From: Ideonella sp. A 288 | GTDB lineage: Bacteria > Pseudomonadota > Gammaproteobacteria > Burkholderiales > Burkholderiaceae_C | Assembly (NCBI RefSeq): GCF_002198735.1 | Contig: NZ_MWLO01000066.1 | Coordinates: 1-52,050, forward strand | Direction of reading: 5' to 3' | DNA length: 52,050 bases | Shown here: positions 26,431-38,241 of the stretch, piece after piece | Numbering within the stretch: the first letter of the stretch is position 1 | Layout: every line of letters begins with the position of its first letter | The notes under the pieces: generated by a model | The model's input: the letters and a program-made list of their open reading frames with translations, nothing else | Databases searched by the model: none | Told to the model about the DNA's origin: nothing | Made by a program: the position numbers and the translations under genes

Positions 26431-28245
26431 ATGTCCTCTCGAAATGTCACCACCCCCGCCTCGCTCGACCTCGGCCTGATCGGCAACTGCGCGATCAGCG
26501 CCCTGGTGGACGCGCGGGCGCGCGTCGTTTGGTGCTGCATGCCACGTTTCGACAGCGCGCCGGTGTTCCACGCCTTGCTGCACGACGGGCCCGACCCCGA
26601 CGAGGGCACGATGACGATCGAGCTCGAAGGCTGCATCGGCAGCGAACAGGCCTACGACCCCGGCACGGCCATCCTGCGCACGCGGCTGTTCGACGACGCC
26701 GGCAATGCGGTGGAGGTGTGCGACTTCGCGCCGCGCTTCCGTCACCACGAGCGCATGTTCCGCCCGGCACAGCTGGTGCGCCGCCTGCGCCCGCTGGCGG
26801 GCCACCCGCGCGTGCGCGTGACGGTGCGGCCGGTCGGTCGCTGGGGCGCCGAGCCACCGGCGCTCACCCGCGGCAGCAACCACCTGCGCTTCGTGCTGCC
26901 CGAGCTGACCCTGCGCCTGAACACCGACCTGCCGCTCACCTACGTGGTGGACGGCACCTGGTTCACGCTGGCCGGCCCCGCCGCGCTGCTGCTGGGCCCC
27001 GACGAGACACTGGACGGCGCCATCGAGGCCACCGCGCGCCAGTTCGAGGAGCACACCGCCGCACACTGGCGCCACTGGACGCAGCGTCTGGCGCTGCCGC
27101 TCGAATGGCAGGACGCGGTGATCCGCGCGGCCATCACGCTCAAGCTGTGCCAGTTCGAGGAGACCGGCGCCATCGTCGCGGCGATGACCACCAGCATCCC
27201 CGAGGCCCCCGGCAGCCAGCGCAACTGGGACTACCGCTACTGCTGGCTGCGCGACGCCTTCTTCGTGGTACGGGCATTGAACAGCCTGTCGGAGGTGGGC
27301 ACGATGGAGGACTACCTGCGCTGGCTGCGCGACGTGGTGCGCCGCGCCAGTGCCGGCGGCGGCATCGTGCAGCCGCTGTACGGCATCGGCCTGGAGGCCG
27401 ACCTGCCCGAACGCACGCTGCCGCAACTGTCGGGCTACCGCGGCATGGGCCCGGTGCGCGTGGGCAACCAGGCCAGCGAGCACAGCCAGCACGACGTGTA
27501 CGGCAACATCGTGCTCGGCGCGGCCCAGGCCTTCCACGACCACCGGCTGTTCCACCGCGCCGACGCGGCCGACTTCGCGGTGCTCGAGGGCATGGGCGAG
27601 CGCGCCTGGGCCCTGCACGACCAGCCCGATGCCGGCATGTGGGAGCTGCGCACCCGCGCCCGGGTGCACACCTCGTCGTCGATCATGTGCTGGGCCGCCT
27701 GCGACCGGCTGGCCAAGGTGGCGCTGGCGCTGGGCCTGGGCCCGCGCCATGCGCTGTGGACCTCTCGCGCGGCGCACATCCGCGACACGGTGCTGCAGCG
27801 GGCATGGTGCGCCGAGCGCGGCGTGTTCGCCGAGAGCTTCGGCGGCCGCGACCTCGACGCCAGCGTGCTGCTGATGGCCGAGGTGGGCTTCATCGAGCCG
27901 CGCGACCCGCGTTTCCTGTCGACGGTGCAGGCGCTGGAGCACCACCTGTGCGACGGCCCGCACATGCGCCGCTACGAAGCGCCGGACGACTTCGGCCCGC
28001 CGGAGACGGCGTTCAACGTCTGCGCCTTCTGGCGCATCGACGCGCTGGCCCGCATCGGCCGCGTCGACGAGGCGCGCGACCATTTCGAGGCCCTGCTGGC
28101 CTGCCGCAACCCGCTGGGCCTGCTGTCCGAGGACATCGCCCCGGCCACCGGCGAGCTGTGGGGCAACTTCCCGCAGACCTACTCGATGGTGGGCATCGTC
28201 AACGGCGCGGTGCGCCTGTCGCGGGCCTGGGACACGGTGGTGTGA
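26431..28245 (+). CDS. glycoside hydrolase family 15 protein (glucoamylase/trehalase-like)
   Basis: The 604-residue protein has the two-part GH15 layout: an N-terminal beta-sandwich (IGNCAISALVDARARVVWCC, MPRFDSAPVF) and an (alpha/alpha)6 barrel. Barrel motifs include GSQRNWDYRYCWLRDAFF, the catalytic acid region MWELR, and LLSEDIAPATGELWGNFPQT with the catalytic base. GH15 members act on alpha-glucosides; bacterial ones next to otsAB are often trehalases. The gene is divergent from otsA with only 40 bases between starts, so the promoters overlap. Trehalose turnover is the likely role, but glucoamylase activity is possible. Confidence 0.88.
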   Translation: MSSRNVTTPASLDLGLIGNCAISALVDARARVVWCCMPRFDSAPVFHALLHDGPDPDEGTMTIELEGCIGSEQAYDPGTAILRTRLFDDAGNAVEVCDFAPRFRHHERMFRPAQLVRRLRPLAGHPRVRVTVRPVGRWGAEPPALTRGSNHLRFVLPELTLRLNTDLPLTYVVDGTWFTLAGPAALLLGPDETLDGAIEATARQFEEHTAAHWRHWTQRLALPLEWQDAVIRAAITLKLCQFEETGAIVAAMTTSIPEAPGSQRNWDYRYCWLRDAFFVVRALNSLSEVGTMEDYLRWLRDVVRRASAGGGIVQPLYGIGLEADLPERTLPQLSGYRGMGPVRVGNQASEHSQHDVYGNIVLGAAQAFHDHRLFHRADAADFAVLEGMGERAWALHDQPDAGMWELRTRARVHTSSSIMCWAACDRLAKVALALGLGPRHALWTSRAAHIRDTVLQRAWCAERGVFAESFGGRDLDASVLLMAEVGFIEPRDPRFLSTVQALEHHLCDGPHMRRYEAPDDFGPPETAFNVCAFWRIDALARIGRVDEARDHFEALLACRNPLGLLSEDIAPATGELWGNFPQTYSMVGIVNGAVRLSRAWDTVV

Positions 28246-28252
28246 GGCTCGT

Positions 28253-29722
28253 TCAGCGCGGCACGAAGAAGGTGGAACGCTCGCGCTGCACCCGTGTCGC
28301 GGCCAGGCCGTCGTGCTGCATCGTCACCGCGAACTCGATCGGCACCGACTGGCCGCGCAGCGACTGCGCCGCCGCCGCCGGAAGGCGCAGCTGCACCACC
28401 ACCGACTGGATGCCGGTGGACGGCACGGTGAGTTCGGGCGCGTCCAGCACCAGCCCGGGCAGGCCGCTGGCGGTCACGCGGAAGGTCTGCGCCGCCTCGC
28501 TGCGGTTCATCAGCTGCAGGCGGTAGACGTTCTCGACCTGGCCCTCGTCGATGAGGCGGGCCATCGTGCCGCGGTCCTTGATGACGTCGAACTGGAAGGG
28601 GCTGCGCAGCGCCACGCTGGCGCCGAAGGCGATGCTCGCCGACAGCAGCACGCCGCCGTAGATGAGCACCCGCGGCCGGAGCACGCGCCGCACCATCTGC
28701 AGCCTGGACCAGCCGCCGACCACGGCGTTCTCGGTGGAGTAGCGGATCAGGCCTTGGGGGTAGCCCATCTTGTCCATCACGCCGTTGCACACGTCGATGC
28801 AGGCGGCGCAGCCGATGCACTCGTTCTGCAGGCCGTCGCGGATGTCGATGCCGGTGGGGCACACCTGGACGCACAGCGTGCAGTCGATGCAGTCGCCCAG
28901 GCCCTGCGCGGCGGCGCTGGTCTTGCGCGAGCGCGAGCCGCGCGGGTCGCCGCGGCCCGCGTCGTAGGTGATGATCAGCGAGTCCTTGTCGATCAGCGCG
29001 CTCTGGAAGCGGGCGTAGGGGCACATGTACTTGCACATCTGCTCGCGCAGCCAGCCAGCGTTGCCATAGGTGGCCAGGCCGTAGAACAGCACCCAGAACA
29101 GGTTCCAGGGGGTGACGCTGAAGGTGGCCACGGCCTGCGTCAGCTCGCGGATCGGCGTGAAGTAGCCGACGAAGCTGAAGCCGGTGAACAGCCCGATGGC
29201 CAGCCACGCCCCATGCTTGGCGGTCTTGCGCGCGATCTTGCCCGCGCCCCACGGCGACTGGTCGAGCCGCATGCGGGCGATGCGGTCGCCTTCGATGTGC
29301 CGCTCCACCCACATGAAGATCTCGGTGTAGACCGTCTGCGGGCAGGTGTAGCCGCACCACAGCCGGCCGGCCACCGCGGTGAAGAAGAACAGCGCCATCG
29401 CCGACAGCACCAGCAGCGCCGCCAGGAAGACCAGGTCCTGCGGGTACAGCACCAGCCCGAGGATGTAGAAGCGCTGCGCGTCGAGGTCGAACAGCACCGC
29501 CTGGCGACCGCCCCACTGCACCCAGGGCAGGCCGTAGAACAGCAACTGCGTCAACCACACGGCCACCCAGCGCCAGCCGGCGAACCAGCCGGTCACCGCG
29601 CGCGCATAGATCTCGGGCTGCTTCTCGTACATCGAGACCCAGTCGGGGCCCGCGCCGGGCGCCCGCCGGTCGTCCGGCACCGGCTGGATCGGGATGACGG
29701 TGGCGTGCTTGGGCGCGCTCAC
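28253..29722 (-). CDS. ccoG: cytochrome c oxidase accessory protein CcoG (FixG/RdxA)
   Basis: This membrane ferredoxin-like protein helps deliver copper (reduction) to cbb3 oxidase. N-terminal helices contain GRLWCGYTCPQTVYTEIFMW and CKYMCPYARFQSALIDKDSL. Two 4Fe-4S clusters are marked by CIDCTLCVQVCP and CIGCAACIDVCN, and a C-terminal Ig-like FixG_C domain ends in FVPR. About five membrane helices are visible. GTG 29722 is chosen as start; TTG 29776 in the same frame is an alternative. Neither has a good SD. No ccoNOPQ genes are in the window; here it is linked to nnrS and a DUF2249 gene on the same strand, pointing to micro-oxic or nitrosative conditions. Confidence 0.9.
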   Translation of the reverse strand: MSAPKHATVIPIQPVPDDRRAPGAGPDWVSMYEKQPEIYARAVTGWFAGWRWVAVWLTQLLFYGLPWVQWGGRQAVLFDLDAQRFYILGLVLYPQDLVFLAALLVLSAMALFFFTAVAGRLWCGYTCPQTVYTEIFMWVERHIEGDRIARMRLDQSPWGAGKIARKTAKHGAWLAIGLFTGFSFVGYFTPIRELTQAVATFSVTPWNLFWVLFYGLATYGNAGWLREQMCKYMCPYARFQSALIDKDSLIITYDAGRGDPRGSRSRKTSAAAQGLGDCIDCTLCVQVCPTGIDIRDGLQNECIGCAACIDVCNGVMDKMGYPQGLIRYSTENAVVGGWSRLQMVRRVLRPRVLIYGGVLLSASIAFGASVALRSPFQFDVIKDRGTMARLIDEGQVENVYRLQLMNRSEAAQTFRVTASGLPGLVLDAPELTVPSTGIQSVVVQLRLPAAAAQSLRGQSVPIEFAVTMQHDGLAATRVQRERSTFFVPR

Positions 29723-29785
29723 GGGGACGGGGTCAATGGCATGGCGGGCGGCGGATGGCGGTACGGTGCGCCGCAACGTGGGCGG

Positions 29786-30088
29786 TCATCCGCAGCAGGC
29801 GCCGCCCGAGCAGCACGAACTGGCCGCGATCGACGCGCGTGCGGCACGGCGGATGGCCAGGCGCCATTGCGCGCTGCTGCCCTCCAGCGCCGCGACGGTG
29901 AACTGCCCGGGGCAGCGGCGCTCGATCTGGTGCAGCAGCGGCACGGGGTCGTGCGCGTGCTCGTCGGCCAGTTCCAGCGTCTCGCCCACGGCCAGCGCGG
30001 CCAGGCGCGTGAAGACGAGGTCGTGGCGCTGCTCCGGCGGCACGGTGCTCAGGTCGAGGACGGATTCGGCGAGGGTGGCGGTGGTCAT
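29786..30088 (-). CDS. DUF2249 domain protein with Cys-rich tail
   Basis: This 100-residue protein has a DUF2249 core: LDLSTVPPEQRHDLVFTRLA, ALAVGETLELADEHAHDPVP, then PGQFTVAALEG. Such domains occur beside NO-related and hemerythrin-like genes; their biochemical role is unclear. The C-terminus SSCCSGGACCG carries four Cys and may bind a metal or cluster. AAAGGA precedes the ATG. It lies 81 bases downstream of nnrS and 63 upstream of ccoG, probably in one transcript. Confidence 0.75.
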   Translation of the reverse strand: MTTATLAESVLDLSTVPPEQRHDLVFTRLAALAVGETLELADEHAHDPVPLLHQIERRCPGQFTVAALEGSSAQWRLAIRRAARASIAASSCCSGGACCG

Positions 30089-30169
30089 GGCGTGTCCTTT
30101 GCGGAACGGGGTGGAGAAGGGGAAGGCGCGCTGGGTGAACCGTGTGGCGGCGCGCGCCGCGGGCGGAGG

Positions 30170-31396
30170 TCAGCCATCCTTGCCGTCGAGCCGGGTGCTC
30201 AGCAGCCAGGGGGTGAAGACCCAGAGGTACAGGCCGAAGGCGGTGCTCCAGGCCAGGGCCGCGGCGATCAGCGGCACGGTGGACGAGGGCACGGCCAGCG
30301 GCACCAGCGCGCGCAGCAGCGCGGCGGCCATCACCAGCGCGTAGGCGGCCACCTCGGCGCGCGAGACCTTCAGCGGCCGGCCGGTGTGGCCGCGCGCGGT
30401 GCGCGTGACCATGCCGATGATCAGCCCGCCGGTGGCGCCCACGGCCAGGGCATGCACACCGTGCGACACGCCGAGGACACCCACCTGCGACAAGGCCAGC
30501 AGCGCCAGGCCTAGCGGGATCCAGGCATACGACAGGTGCAAGATCCACAGGATCGGGCGGCCGCGGGTCACGCCCGGCTGCCAGCGCCACAGCCGGTGCG
30601 CGTGCAGCGCGGCGGCGGCAGCGAGCAGCACGGCGGTCAGCGGCCCGGCGGGCAGCAGCACCCAGCCGGCCAGGCCCAGCGCGGTGAGGGCCAGGGTGGC
30701 GATGTCCAGGCGCGGGTGGCTGGCCAGCTTCAGCCCTGGCGTGGCGCTGATGGTGAACGCGGGCACCACGCGGCCGGCCATCACGCACTCGATCATCACG
30801 ATCAGCGCCAGGCCGGCATGCAGGGCCGCGAGTGGCGACACGTCGATGCGGCCCAGCGCGGCCAGGTGGAACACGCCGTTGGCCGCGCCCAGCAGCAGCA
30901 GGATCAGCGCCAGCGGCAGGTTGCGGCGGTTGCCGGCGCGCAGCAGCACAGTGGTCAGCAGGCCGGCCACCAGCGGCAGCAGGGCCACGTCCAGCACCGC
31001 GAACAGCGGCTGCGGGCCCCACACCCCCGCCACGCGCGCGGCCAGCCACAGCAGCGCCAGCGCACCCAGCCCGGCGCCCCGCGGCGTGGCCAGGCCGGTC
31101 CAGGCCTTGCCGGCGGTGAGCAGGAAGCCCACGATCACCGCGGCGGCAAAGCCGAACAGCATCTCGTGCGCATGCCACAGCATCGGCGGCAGGGCCATCT
31201 GCGCGGGCACCGCGCCCAGCAGCATGGCCACCCACAGCGGCACCGCCAGCACCGCGAACACCGCCGCCCCCAGGTAGAACGGGCGGAAACCCAGCCGCAG
31301 CACCGGCCAGCCGCGCGCCGGCGGCGTGGCCGCGCCGGTGGACTGCGGCGAGAGCACCTGCAGGAGGGGAACGAAGTCGGGGGTCGGTGTGCTCAT
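30170..31396 (-). CDS. nnrS: NnrS family membrane protein
   Basis: This 408-residue protein has about 12 membrane helices. NnrS is a haem- and copper-containing protein tied to tolerance of nitric oxide. Family marks are the opening VLRLGFRPFYLGAAVFAVLA, LWHAHEMLFGFAAAVIVGFL with conserved His, WAHEM-like spacing, and HALAVGATGGLIIGMVTRTA further on. ATG 31396 starts the conserved N-terminus. Its promoter region is shared with the divergent nsrR gene and contains two NsrR-like operators, so expression should rise when NO inactivates NsrR. Confidence 0.88.
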   Translation of the reverse strand: MSTPTPDFVPLLQVLSPQSTGAATPPARGWPVLRLGFRPFYLGAAVFAVLAVPLWVAMLLGAVPAQMALPPMLWHAHEMLFGFAAAVIVGFLLTAGKAWTGLATPRGAGLGALALLWLAARVAGVWGPQPLFAVLDVALLPLVAGLLTTVLLRAGNRRNLPLALILLLLGAANGVFHLAALGRIDVSPLAALHAGLALIVMIECVMAGRVVPAFTISATPGLKLASHPRLDIATLALTALGLAGWVLLPAGPLTAVLLAAAAALHAHRLWRWQPGVTRGRPILWILHLSYAWIPLGLALLALSQVGVLGVSHGVHALAVGATGGLIIGMVTRTARGHTGRPLKVSRAEVAAYALVMAAALLRALVPLAVPSSTVPLIAAALAWSTAFGLYLWVFTPWLLSTRLDGKDG

Positions 31397-31456
31397 GGTG
31401 CAGGCTGGGGCCGTGGCGCCAGCGATCCGGTCGGGTATCGGCAACGCGGCGATTTA

Positions 31457-31479
31457 AAGTAGTACAGTGAATGCATCTT
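31457..31479. promoter_or_regulatory. NsrR-like operator 1
   Basis: The 23-base site starts AAG and ends AATGCATCTT, matching most of the right half of the NsrR consensus (AAATGCATCTT) and parts of the left half. It lies between the divergent nnrS and nsrR genes, where an NO-responsive repressor would control both. Confidence 0.55.
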
Positions 31480-31497
31480 ATCGCGCCGCCCATTGCA

Positions 31498-31520
31498 AAG
31501 CAATGTGCAAAATACATCTT
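31498..31520. promoter_or_regulatory. NsrR-like operator 2
   Basis: This second 23-base site starts AAG and ends AAATACATCTT, 10 of 11 matching the consensus right half. It is 18 bases upstream of the nsrR start and would serve autoregulation. Both sites have the same orientation and a centre spacing of 41 bases, about four helical turns. Confidence 0.55.
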
Positions 31521-31537
31521 TCAGGGGTGATCCGACG

Positions 31538-31993
31538 ATGCGACTGTCCGACTACACCGACTACACGCTGCGCGTGCTGATGTACTGCGCCGCCCACCGC
31601 GACCGGCTGGTCACCATCGCCGAGATCGCCGACGGCCACCAGGTGTCGAAGAACCACCTGATGAAGATCGTCAACGACCTCGCCCGCCAGGGCGTGATCG
31701 AGACCACCCGTGGCCGCGGCGGCGGCCTGCGGCTGCTGAAGGCGCCGGCCGACGTGCGCGTGGGCGACGTGGTGCGCGACGCCGAGACGGATTTCCGACT
31801 CGTCGAATGCTTCGACGCGGCGTCCGACACCTGCACCCTGACGCCGCGCTGCCGGCTCAAGGGCGTGATGCGCGCGGCGATGAAGGCCTGGTTCGCCGAA
31901 CTCGACCGGGTGACGCTGGCCGACATCGCCGGGCCGATGCCGGCGAACGCGGTGCGCGTGGCCTTGCCGGTCGGGCGCGCGAAGCGGCGCTGA
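31538..31993 (+). CDS. nsrR: Rrf2 family NO-sensing repressor NsrR
   Basis: This 151-residue Rrf2-type winged-helix repressor opens MRLSDYTDYTLRVLMYCAAH, as NsrR does. The recognition region is VSKNHLMKIVNDLARQGVIE, followed by the wing TTRGRGGGLRLLKAP. Three Cys in ECFDAASDTCTLTPRCRLK are the iron-sulphur ligands that react with NO. ATG 31538 is the conserved start. It is divergent from nnrS with two operator-like sites between. NsrR rather than IscR is favoured by the Cys spacing and by the nnrS neighbour. Confidence 0.88.
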   Translation: MRLSDYTDYTLRVLMYCAAHRDRLVTIAEIADGHQVSKNHLMKIVNDLARQGVIETTRGRGGGLRLLKAPADVRVGDVVRDAETDFRLVECFDAASDTCTLTPRCRLKGVMRAAMKAWFAELDRVTLADIAGPMPANAVRVALPVGRAKRR

Positions 31994-32470
31994 TGAACGC
32001 GCTCGCGCGCTTGCGAAACAGCGGTCGGATTCGCACAGGCATCCGCGATTTCGCCGCCGGGGTCACCAGACACATCGGGCGGGCGCCTCACCCGTCGACA
32101 AGGGGAAGACCGGGCTCGCGCAACGGGCCGGCGCGTTGGGCGATGCAACGGGCCGCAAACCGCCGCACCTGCTTGCACACAATTCGACGCTTTGACGACA
32201 TCCGGTCGTACTTCGTCGGCCGGCAGGGCCCGGGACCCTCATGTCCCCGCGGGACCGACCGATAAGGCTTGTCTATGGCTTGCCGGTCGCGGACAGGGTG
32301 GCGAAGCAGAGAACGGATCTGCACTGTCCGATGCGGAACGAATGGACTCGACGCGCCTGTGTGCGTCGCGCGCGCAGGCTCGCGGTACATTCCTGCGTTC
32401 GAGCCGGCGAATGCCTCCGGCAGTCCGCGCGACTGTCGCGATCCTCGATTGCGCAAGGAGTTGCAGGGCC
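31994..32470. other. 477-base intergenic region without a recognised gene
   Basis: No frame here shows family motifs or good start signals. The long frame from 32192 that leads into the kinase has no protein-like features before 32471. The region should contain the kinase promoter. No terminator or repeat stands out. Confidence 0.4.
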
Positions 32471-34714
<2,244 letters not shown>

Positions 34715-34882
34715 GCCAGCGCTGAATCGGCAGTGTGTCTGCGTGACCGCCGACGCCGACCGGGGCCAGGCATGCTCTTGAGCACTTGTGGGAGCACCGA
34801 GAGGCCGGCTACCCGCGCCGGCCTTGACGCAGATCGCCCACCGGCCGCACCCGTCCGTGGCACGCCGTCCTACACTTCGCGC

Positions 34883-35296
34883 ATGCGTTTGCACCGACGC
34901 CCTGCGCGCTGGCTCTCCGGCTGGCTGATCGCGGCACTGCTCCTGATGCAGTTGCTGGCGTCGGCGCACGCCTGCACGGTGGTCGGCGCGGTGGCCCCTG
35001 CAAAGGCGATGGCGCCGATGGCCGACATGCCCGGCTGCACCGAGGCTGTGGACGAAGCCCCTGTCGCCGACAGCACCTTGCTGTGCCAGGTGCACTGCCA
35101 GCAGGGTTCGCAGACCGTCCACCCCACGCCCGCCGTCGACGCGCCGGCCACGCCGGTGCTGATGGCGGTGCTCGACTGGGCCCCGGCCGCGCTGGCCTCC
35201 ACGGGCACGCTGCACGCGTCGCCCGACGTCCGCTCGGGCGCGCCGCCGCCCGGCTCGCCACCGCTCTACCTCTCGCTGCTCGTCCTGCGCAACTAG
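34883..35296 (+). CDS. small exported Cys/His-rich protein upstream of copper efflux genes
   Basis: This 137-residue product has an Arg-rich start and a signal peptide (WLIAALLLMQLLASAHA, cleavage near residue 28). The mature part has Cys residues and Met/His in KAMAPMADMPGCTE and LLCQVHCQQGSQTVH, which look able to bind a soft metal. The end is Pro-rich. ATG 34883 directly precedes the signal peptide; a longer frame upstream is not protein-like. It lies 79 bases before the TolC-type gene. I do not recognise a named family; a periplasmic copper-handling role is inferred from its position. Confidence 0.6.
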   Translation: MRLHRRPARWLSGWLIAALLLMQLLASAHACTVVGAVAPAKAMAPMADMPGCTEAVDEAPVADSTLLCQVHCQQGSQTVHPTPAVDAPATPVLMAVLDWAPAALASTGTLHASPDVRSGAPPPGSPPLYLSLLVLRN

Positions 35297-35375
35297 CGCG
35301 GCCGTCGCGGCCGGCCTGCGCCATCGCAGGCCCGGCCGGGTACCGGTCTCCGCCCAGTTTGCCCAAGGACTTGCC

Positions 35376-36632
35376 ATGCCCCCCTTCCCTTTCCGCGTGC
35401 GCGCCGCTGGCGCGGCCACGGCGCTCGCGTTGGCTGCGGCCTGCTGGCCCGCTGCGGCCGCCGCCGCCCTGAGCTTCGACGAAGCCCTGTCGCTGGCCCG
35501 CGACCAGGCGCCGTCGCTGGCCGCGCAGCACAGCGCGCTGGCCAGTGCCCAGGCCGAGCAGCCCGCGGCCACCACGCTGCCCGATCCGCGCCTGACGCTG
35601 GGCGTCGACAACCTGCCGCTGACCGGCGCCGACCGCTACAGCCTGACGCGCGACTTCATGACCATGCAGCGCATCGGCCTGATGCAGGAGGTGCCCAACC
35701 GCGCCAAGCGCGACGCCCGCGCCGCCGGCGCCCAGGCCCGCATCGAGCGCGAGCGGGCGATGCTGGCCGTGGCCCGGCTGGCGGTGCAGCGCGAGGCCGC
35801 GCTGGCCTGGATCGGCGTGCACTATGCCGAGCGGCGCGTGGCGCAGCTGGCCGACCTGGCGCGCGAAAACCAGATCGTCATCGACACCACCGACGCGCGC
35901 ATCGCCTCGGGCAAGGCCATGCCGGCCGAGCGCACGATGGCACGGCAGGAGGCCCTGGCCCTGGCCGACCGCCATGACGACGCGCTGCGCGACGTGGCCC
36001 GCCAGCGCGCCGCGCTGCGCCGCTGGGTGGGCCCGCGCGGCGACGAGCCGCTGGACGGCGCGCCACCGCCCACCCACGTGCACCCCGACGGCGTGCGCGC
36101 CGGCCTGCACCGCCACGCCGAGGTGGCACCCTACACCGCGATGCAGGCGATGGCCCAGGCCCAGGTGGGCGAGGCCGAGGCCGAACAGCGCGGCGACTGG
36201 GCCTGGGAAGTCGTGTACAGCCGCCGGGGCCCGCAGTACCCCGACATGCTGTCGTTGCAGGTGAGCATCGACCTGCCCTGGCAGAAAGACCGTCGGCAGC
36301 AGCCGATGGTCAGCGCACGGCAGAAGGAACTGCAACGCATCGAGGCCGAGCGCGAGGAGACGCTGCGCAAGCACCAGGAAGAGGTCGAGGCGCAGCTGGC
36401 CGAACTGCAGGCGCTGGACACGCAGCGCGAGCGGCTGGAGCGCAGCGGCCAGCCGCTCGCCGACGAGCGCGTGGCGCTGGCGCTGGCCGGCTACCAGTCG
36501 GGCCGTGGCGACCTGGGCGCGGTGCTGATGGCCCGCCGAGAACTGGTCGAGACGCGGCTGCGCCTGATCGACCTCGACACCCAGCGCGCCGCCCTGCGCG
36601 TGCGCCTGACCACCCTGATCGCGGAGCAATGA
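35376..36632 (+). CDS. cusC: TolC family outer-membrane channel of a metal efflux RND system
   Basis: This 418-residue outer-membrane efflux protein has an N-terminal signal peptide (ALALAAACWPAAAAAALS). The mature part is two repeats of TolC-type helical hairpins: LSFDEALSLARDQAPSLAAQ, TLPDPRLTLGVDNLPL, GLMQEVPNRAKRDARAAGAQ, and a second half with coiled-coil segments near 320-400. It forms the exit duct for the CusBA pump. It is followed by cusB after one base, so the three genes form an operon. Confidence 0.85.
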   Translation: MPPFPFRVRAAGAATALALAAACWPAAAAAALSFDEALSLARDQAPSLAAQHSALASAQAEQPAATTLPDPRLTLGVDNLPLTGADRYSLTRDFMTMQRIGLMQEVPNRAKRDARAAGAQARIERERAMLAVARLAVQREAALAWIGVHYAERRVAQLADLARENQIVIDTTDARIASGKAMPAERTMARQEALALADRHDDALRDVARQRAALRRWVGPRGDEPLDGAPPPTHVHPDGVRAGLHRHAEVAPYTAMQAMAQAQVGEAEAEQRGDWAWEVVYSRRGPQYPDMLSLQVSIDLPWQKDRRQQPMVSARQKELQRIEAEREETLRKHQEEVEAQLAELQALDTQRERLERSGQPLADERVALALAGYQSGRGDLGAVLMARRELVETRLRLIDLDTQRAALRVRLTTLIAEQ

Positions 36633-36633
36633 C

Positions 36634-38241
36634 ATGAGCGCAACTGGTCGAAAACTTCTCCCGATCGCGCTGCTGGCGGCGGGCGTGGCCCTGGGCTGGG
36701 GCGTGGCGCAGTGGCGAGGCGCGGCATCGCATGCCGGGCACGACGCCGCACCCGCAGCCGCCACCTCGGCAGGCGCAGCCTCGGCCGCGCGCCAGGTGCT
36801 GTACTGGTACGACCCGATGGTGCCGACCCAGCGCTTCGACAAGCCCGGCAAGTCGCCCTTCATGGACATGCAGCTGGTGCCGCGCTACGCCGACGAAGGC
36901 GAGGTGGCCGGCGCCGCGGGCGGCGCGGCGCCGGGCCTGGCGGTCTCCACCCAGGCGCAGCAGGCGCTGGGCATGCGGCTGGCCACGGTGGAGAAACGCC
37001 CCATCGGCGCGGCCATCGAGGCCACCGGCACGGTGCAGCTCAACGAGCGCGACATCAGCATCGTGCAGGCGCGCACCGCCGGCTTCGTCGAACGCGTGCA
37101 CGCGCGCGCCCCTGGCGACGTGATCGCCGCCGGCGCGCCGCTGGTCGACCTGATGAACCCCGAATGGCTTGGCGCGCAGCAGGAGTACCTGGCGGTGAAG
37201 GCCGTCGGCGACGCGGCGCTCACCGCGGCCGCACGGCAGCGCCTTTTGCTGCTGGGCATGCCGACCGCACTGATCGAGCAGGTGGAGCGCAGCGGCCAGG
37301 CCGTGGCGGTGCAGACCATCACCGCCCCCACCGGCGGCGTGATCAGTGAGCTGATGGTGCGCACCGGCATGACGGTTGCGGCCGGCATGACGCTGGCGCG
37401 CATCAACGGCCTGGGCACGGTGTGGCTGGAGGCCGCGGTGCCCGAGGCGCTGGCGGCGTCGGTGCAGCCCGGACAGCGCGTGGAAGCGCGCTTCGCCGCA
37501 CTGCCCGGCGAGGCCGTCAACGGCCGCGTGACCGCGGTGCTGCCCGAGGCCAACCGCGACACGCGCACGCTGCGCCTGCGCATCGAACTGCCCAACCCGG
37601 GCCAGCGGCTGCGGGCGGGCCTGTTCGCGCAAGTGACGCTGCGCGGCACGCAGCGCGATGCGTTGGTTGTGCCGACCGAGGCGGTGATCCGCACCGGCCG
37701 CCGCGCGCTGGTGTACCTGGCCGAGGCGCAAGGCCGCTACCGCCCGGTGGAGGTGACGCTGGGCGAGGAGGTGGACGACCGCATCGTCGTGCGCAGCGGC
37801 CTGGCCGAAGGCCAGCAGGTGGTGGCTTCGGGCCAGTTCCTCGTCGATTCGGAGGCCAGCCTGCAGGGCGTGCTGGCACGGGCCGCGACGGCCGCGGTGG
37901 CCGGGCCCACCGCCGCGGCACCCACCAGCGCGAAGGCCCCCGCGACCGCCGCGAATGCGCGTGCGCACCCGCCCACGCCGGCCACGGCCATGCCGCCCGC
38001 TGCGGCCCCCGAGTACGCCACCCAGGGCACCGTCGTCGACATCGACGCCGACAGCCTGACGCTGAAGCACGACCCCGTGCCCGCGCTGAAGTGGCCGGCG
38101 ATGACCATGCCCTTCAAGCTGGCCGACCCCGCGCTGGCCAAGGGGCTGAAGAAGGGCCAGGCGGTGCAGTTCAGCTTCCGGCAGCAGGGGGACGAGCATG
38201 TGGTGACGCGGGTGGCGCCCGCCAGCGGAGCGGCGCGGTGA
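36634..38241 (+). CDS. cusB: efflux RND periplasmic adaptor with metal-binding and CusF domains
   Basis: This 535-residue membrane-fusion protein has an N-terminal anchor (about 8-25). A heavy-metal-binding segment follows at about 57-85 ([20 protein letters not shown], then MDMQLVP), as in CusB. The lipoyl/beta-barrel core has [20 protein letters not shown] and [20 protein letters not shown]. The last 73 residues are a fused CusF-like copper chaperone, with WPAMTMPF carrying the Trp and Met ligands of CusF. In E. coli CusF is a separate protein. Its stop overlaps the GTG of cusA in a GTGA. Confidence 0.88.
   Translation: MSATGRKLLPIALLAAGVALGWGVAQWRGAASHAGHDAAPAAATSAGAASAARQVLYWYDPMVPTQRFDKPGKSPFMDMQLVPRYADEGEVAGAAGGAAPGLAVSTQAQQALGMRLATVEKRPIGAAIEATGTVQLNERDISIVQARTAGFVERVHARAPGDVIAAGAPLVDLMNPEWLGAQQEYLAVKAVGDAALTAAARQRLLLLGMPTALIEQVERSGQAVAVQTITAPTGGVISELMVRTGMTVAAGMTLARINGLGTVWLEAAVPEALAASVQPGQRVEARFAALPGEAVNGRVTAVLPEANRDTRTLRLRIELPNPGQRLRAGLFAQVTLRGTQRDALVVPTEAVIRTGRRALVYLAEAQGRYRPVEVTLGEEVDDRIVVRSGLAEGQQVVASGQFLVDSEASLQGVLARAATAAVAGPTAAAPTSAKAPATAANARAHPPTPATAMPPAAAPEYATQGTVVDIDADSLTLKHDPVPALKWPAMTMPFKLADPALAKGLKKGQAVQFSFRQQGDEHVVTRVAPASGAAR

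Noticed and set aside
29786-29820. SSCCSGGACCG tail of the DUF2249 protein as a ribosomal peptide precursor
   Set aside because: It is the tail of a DUF2249 domain with no maturation genes nearby; a metal-binding tail is simpler.
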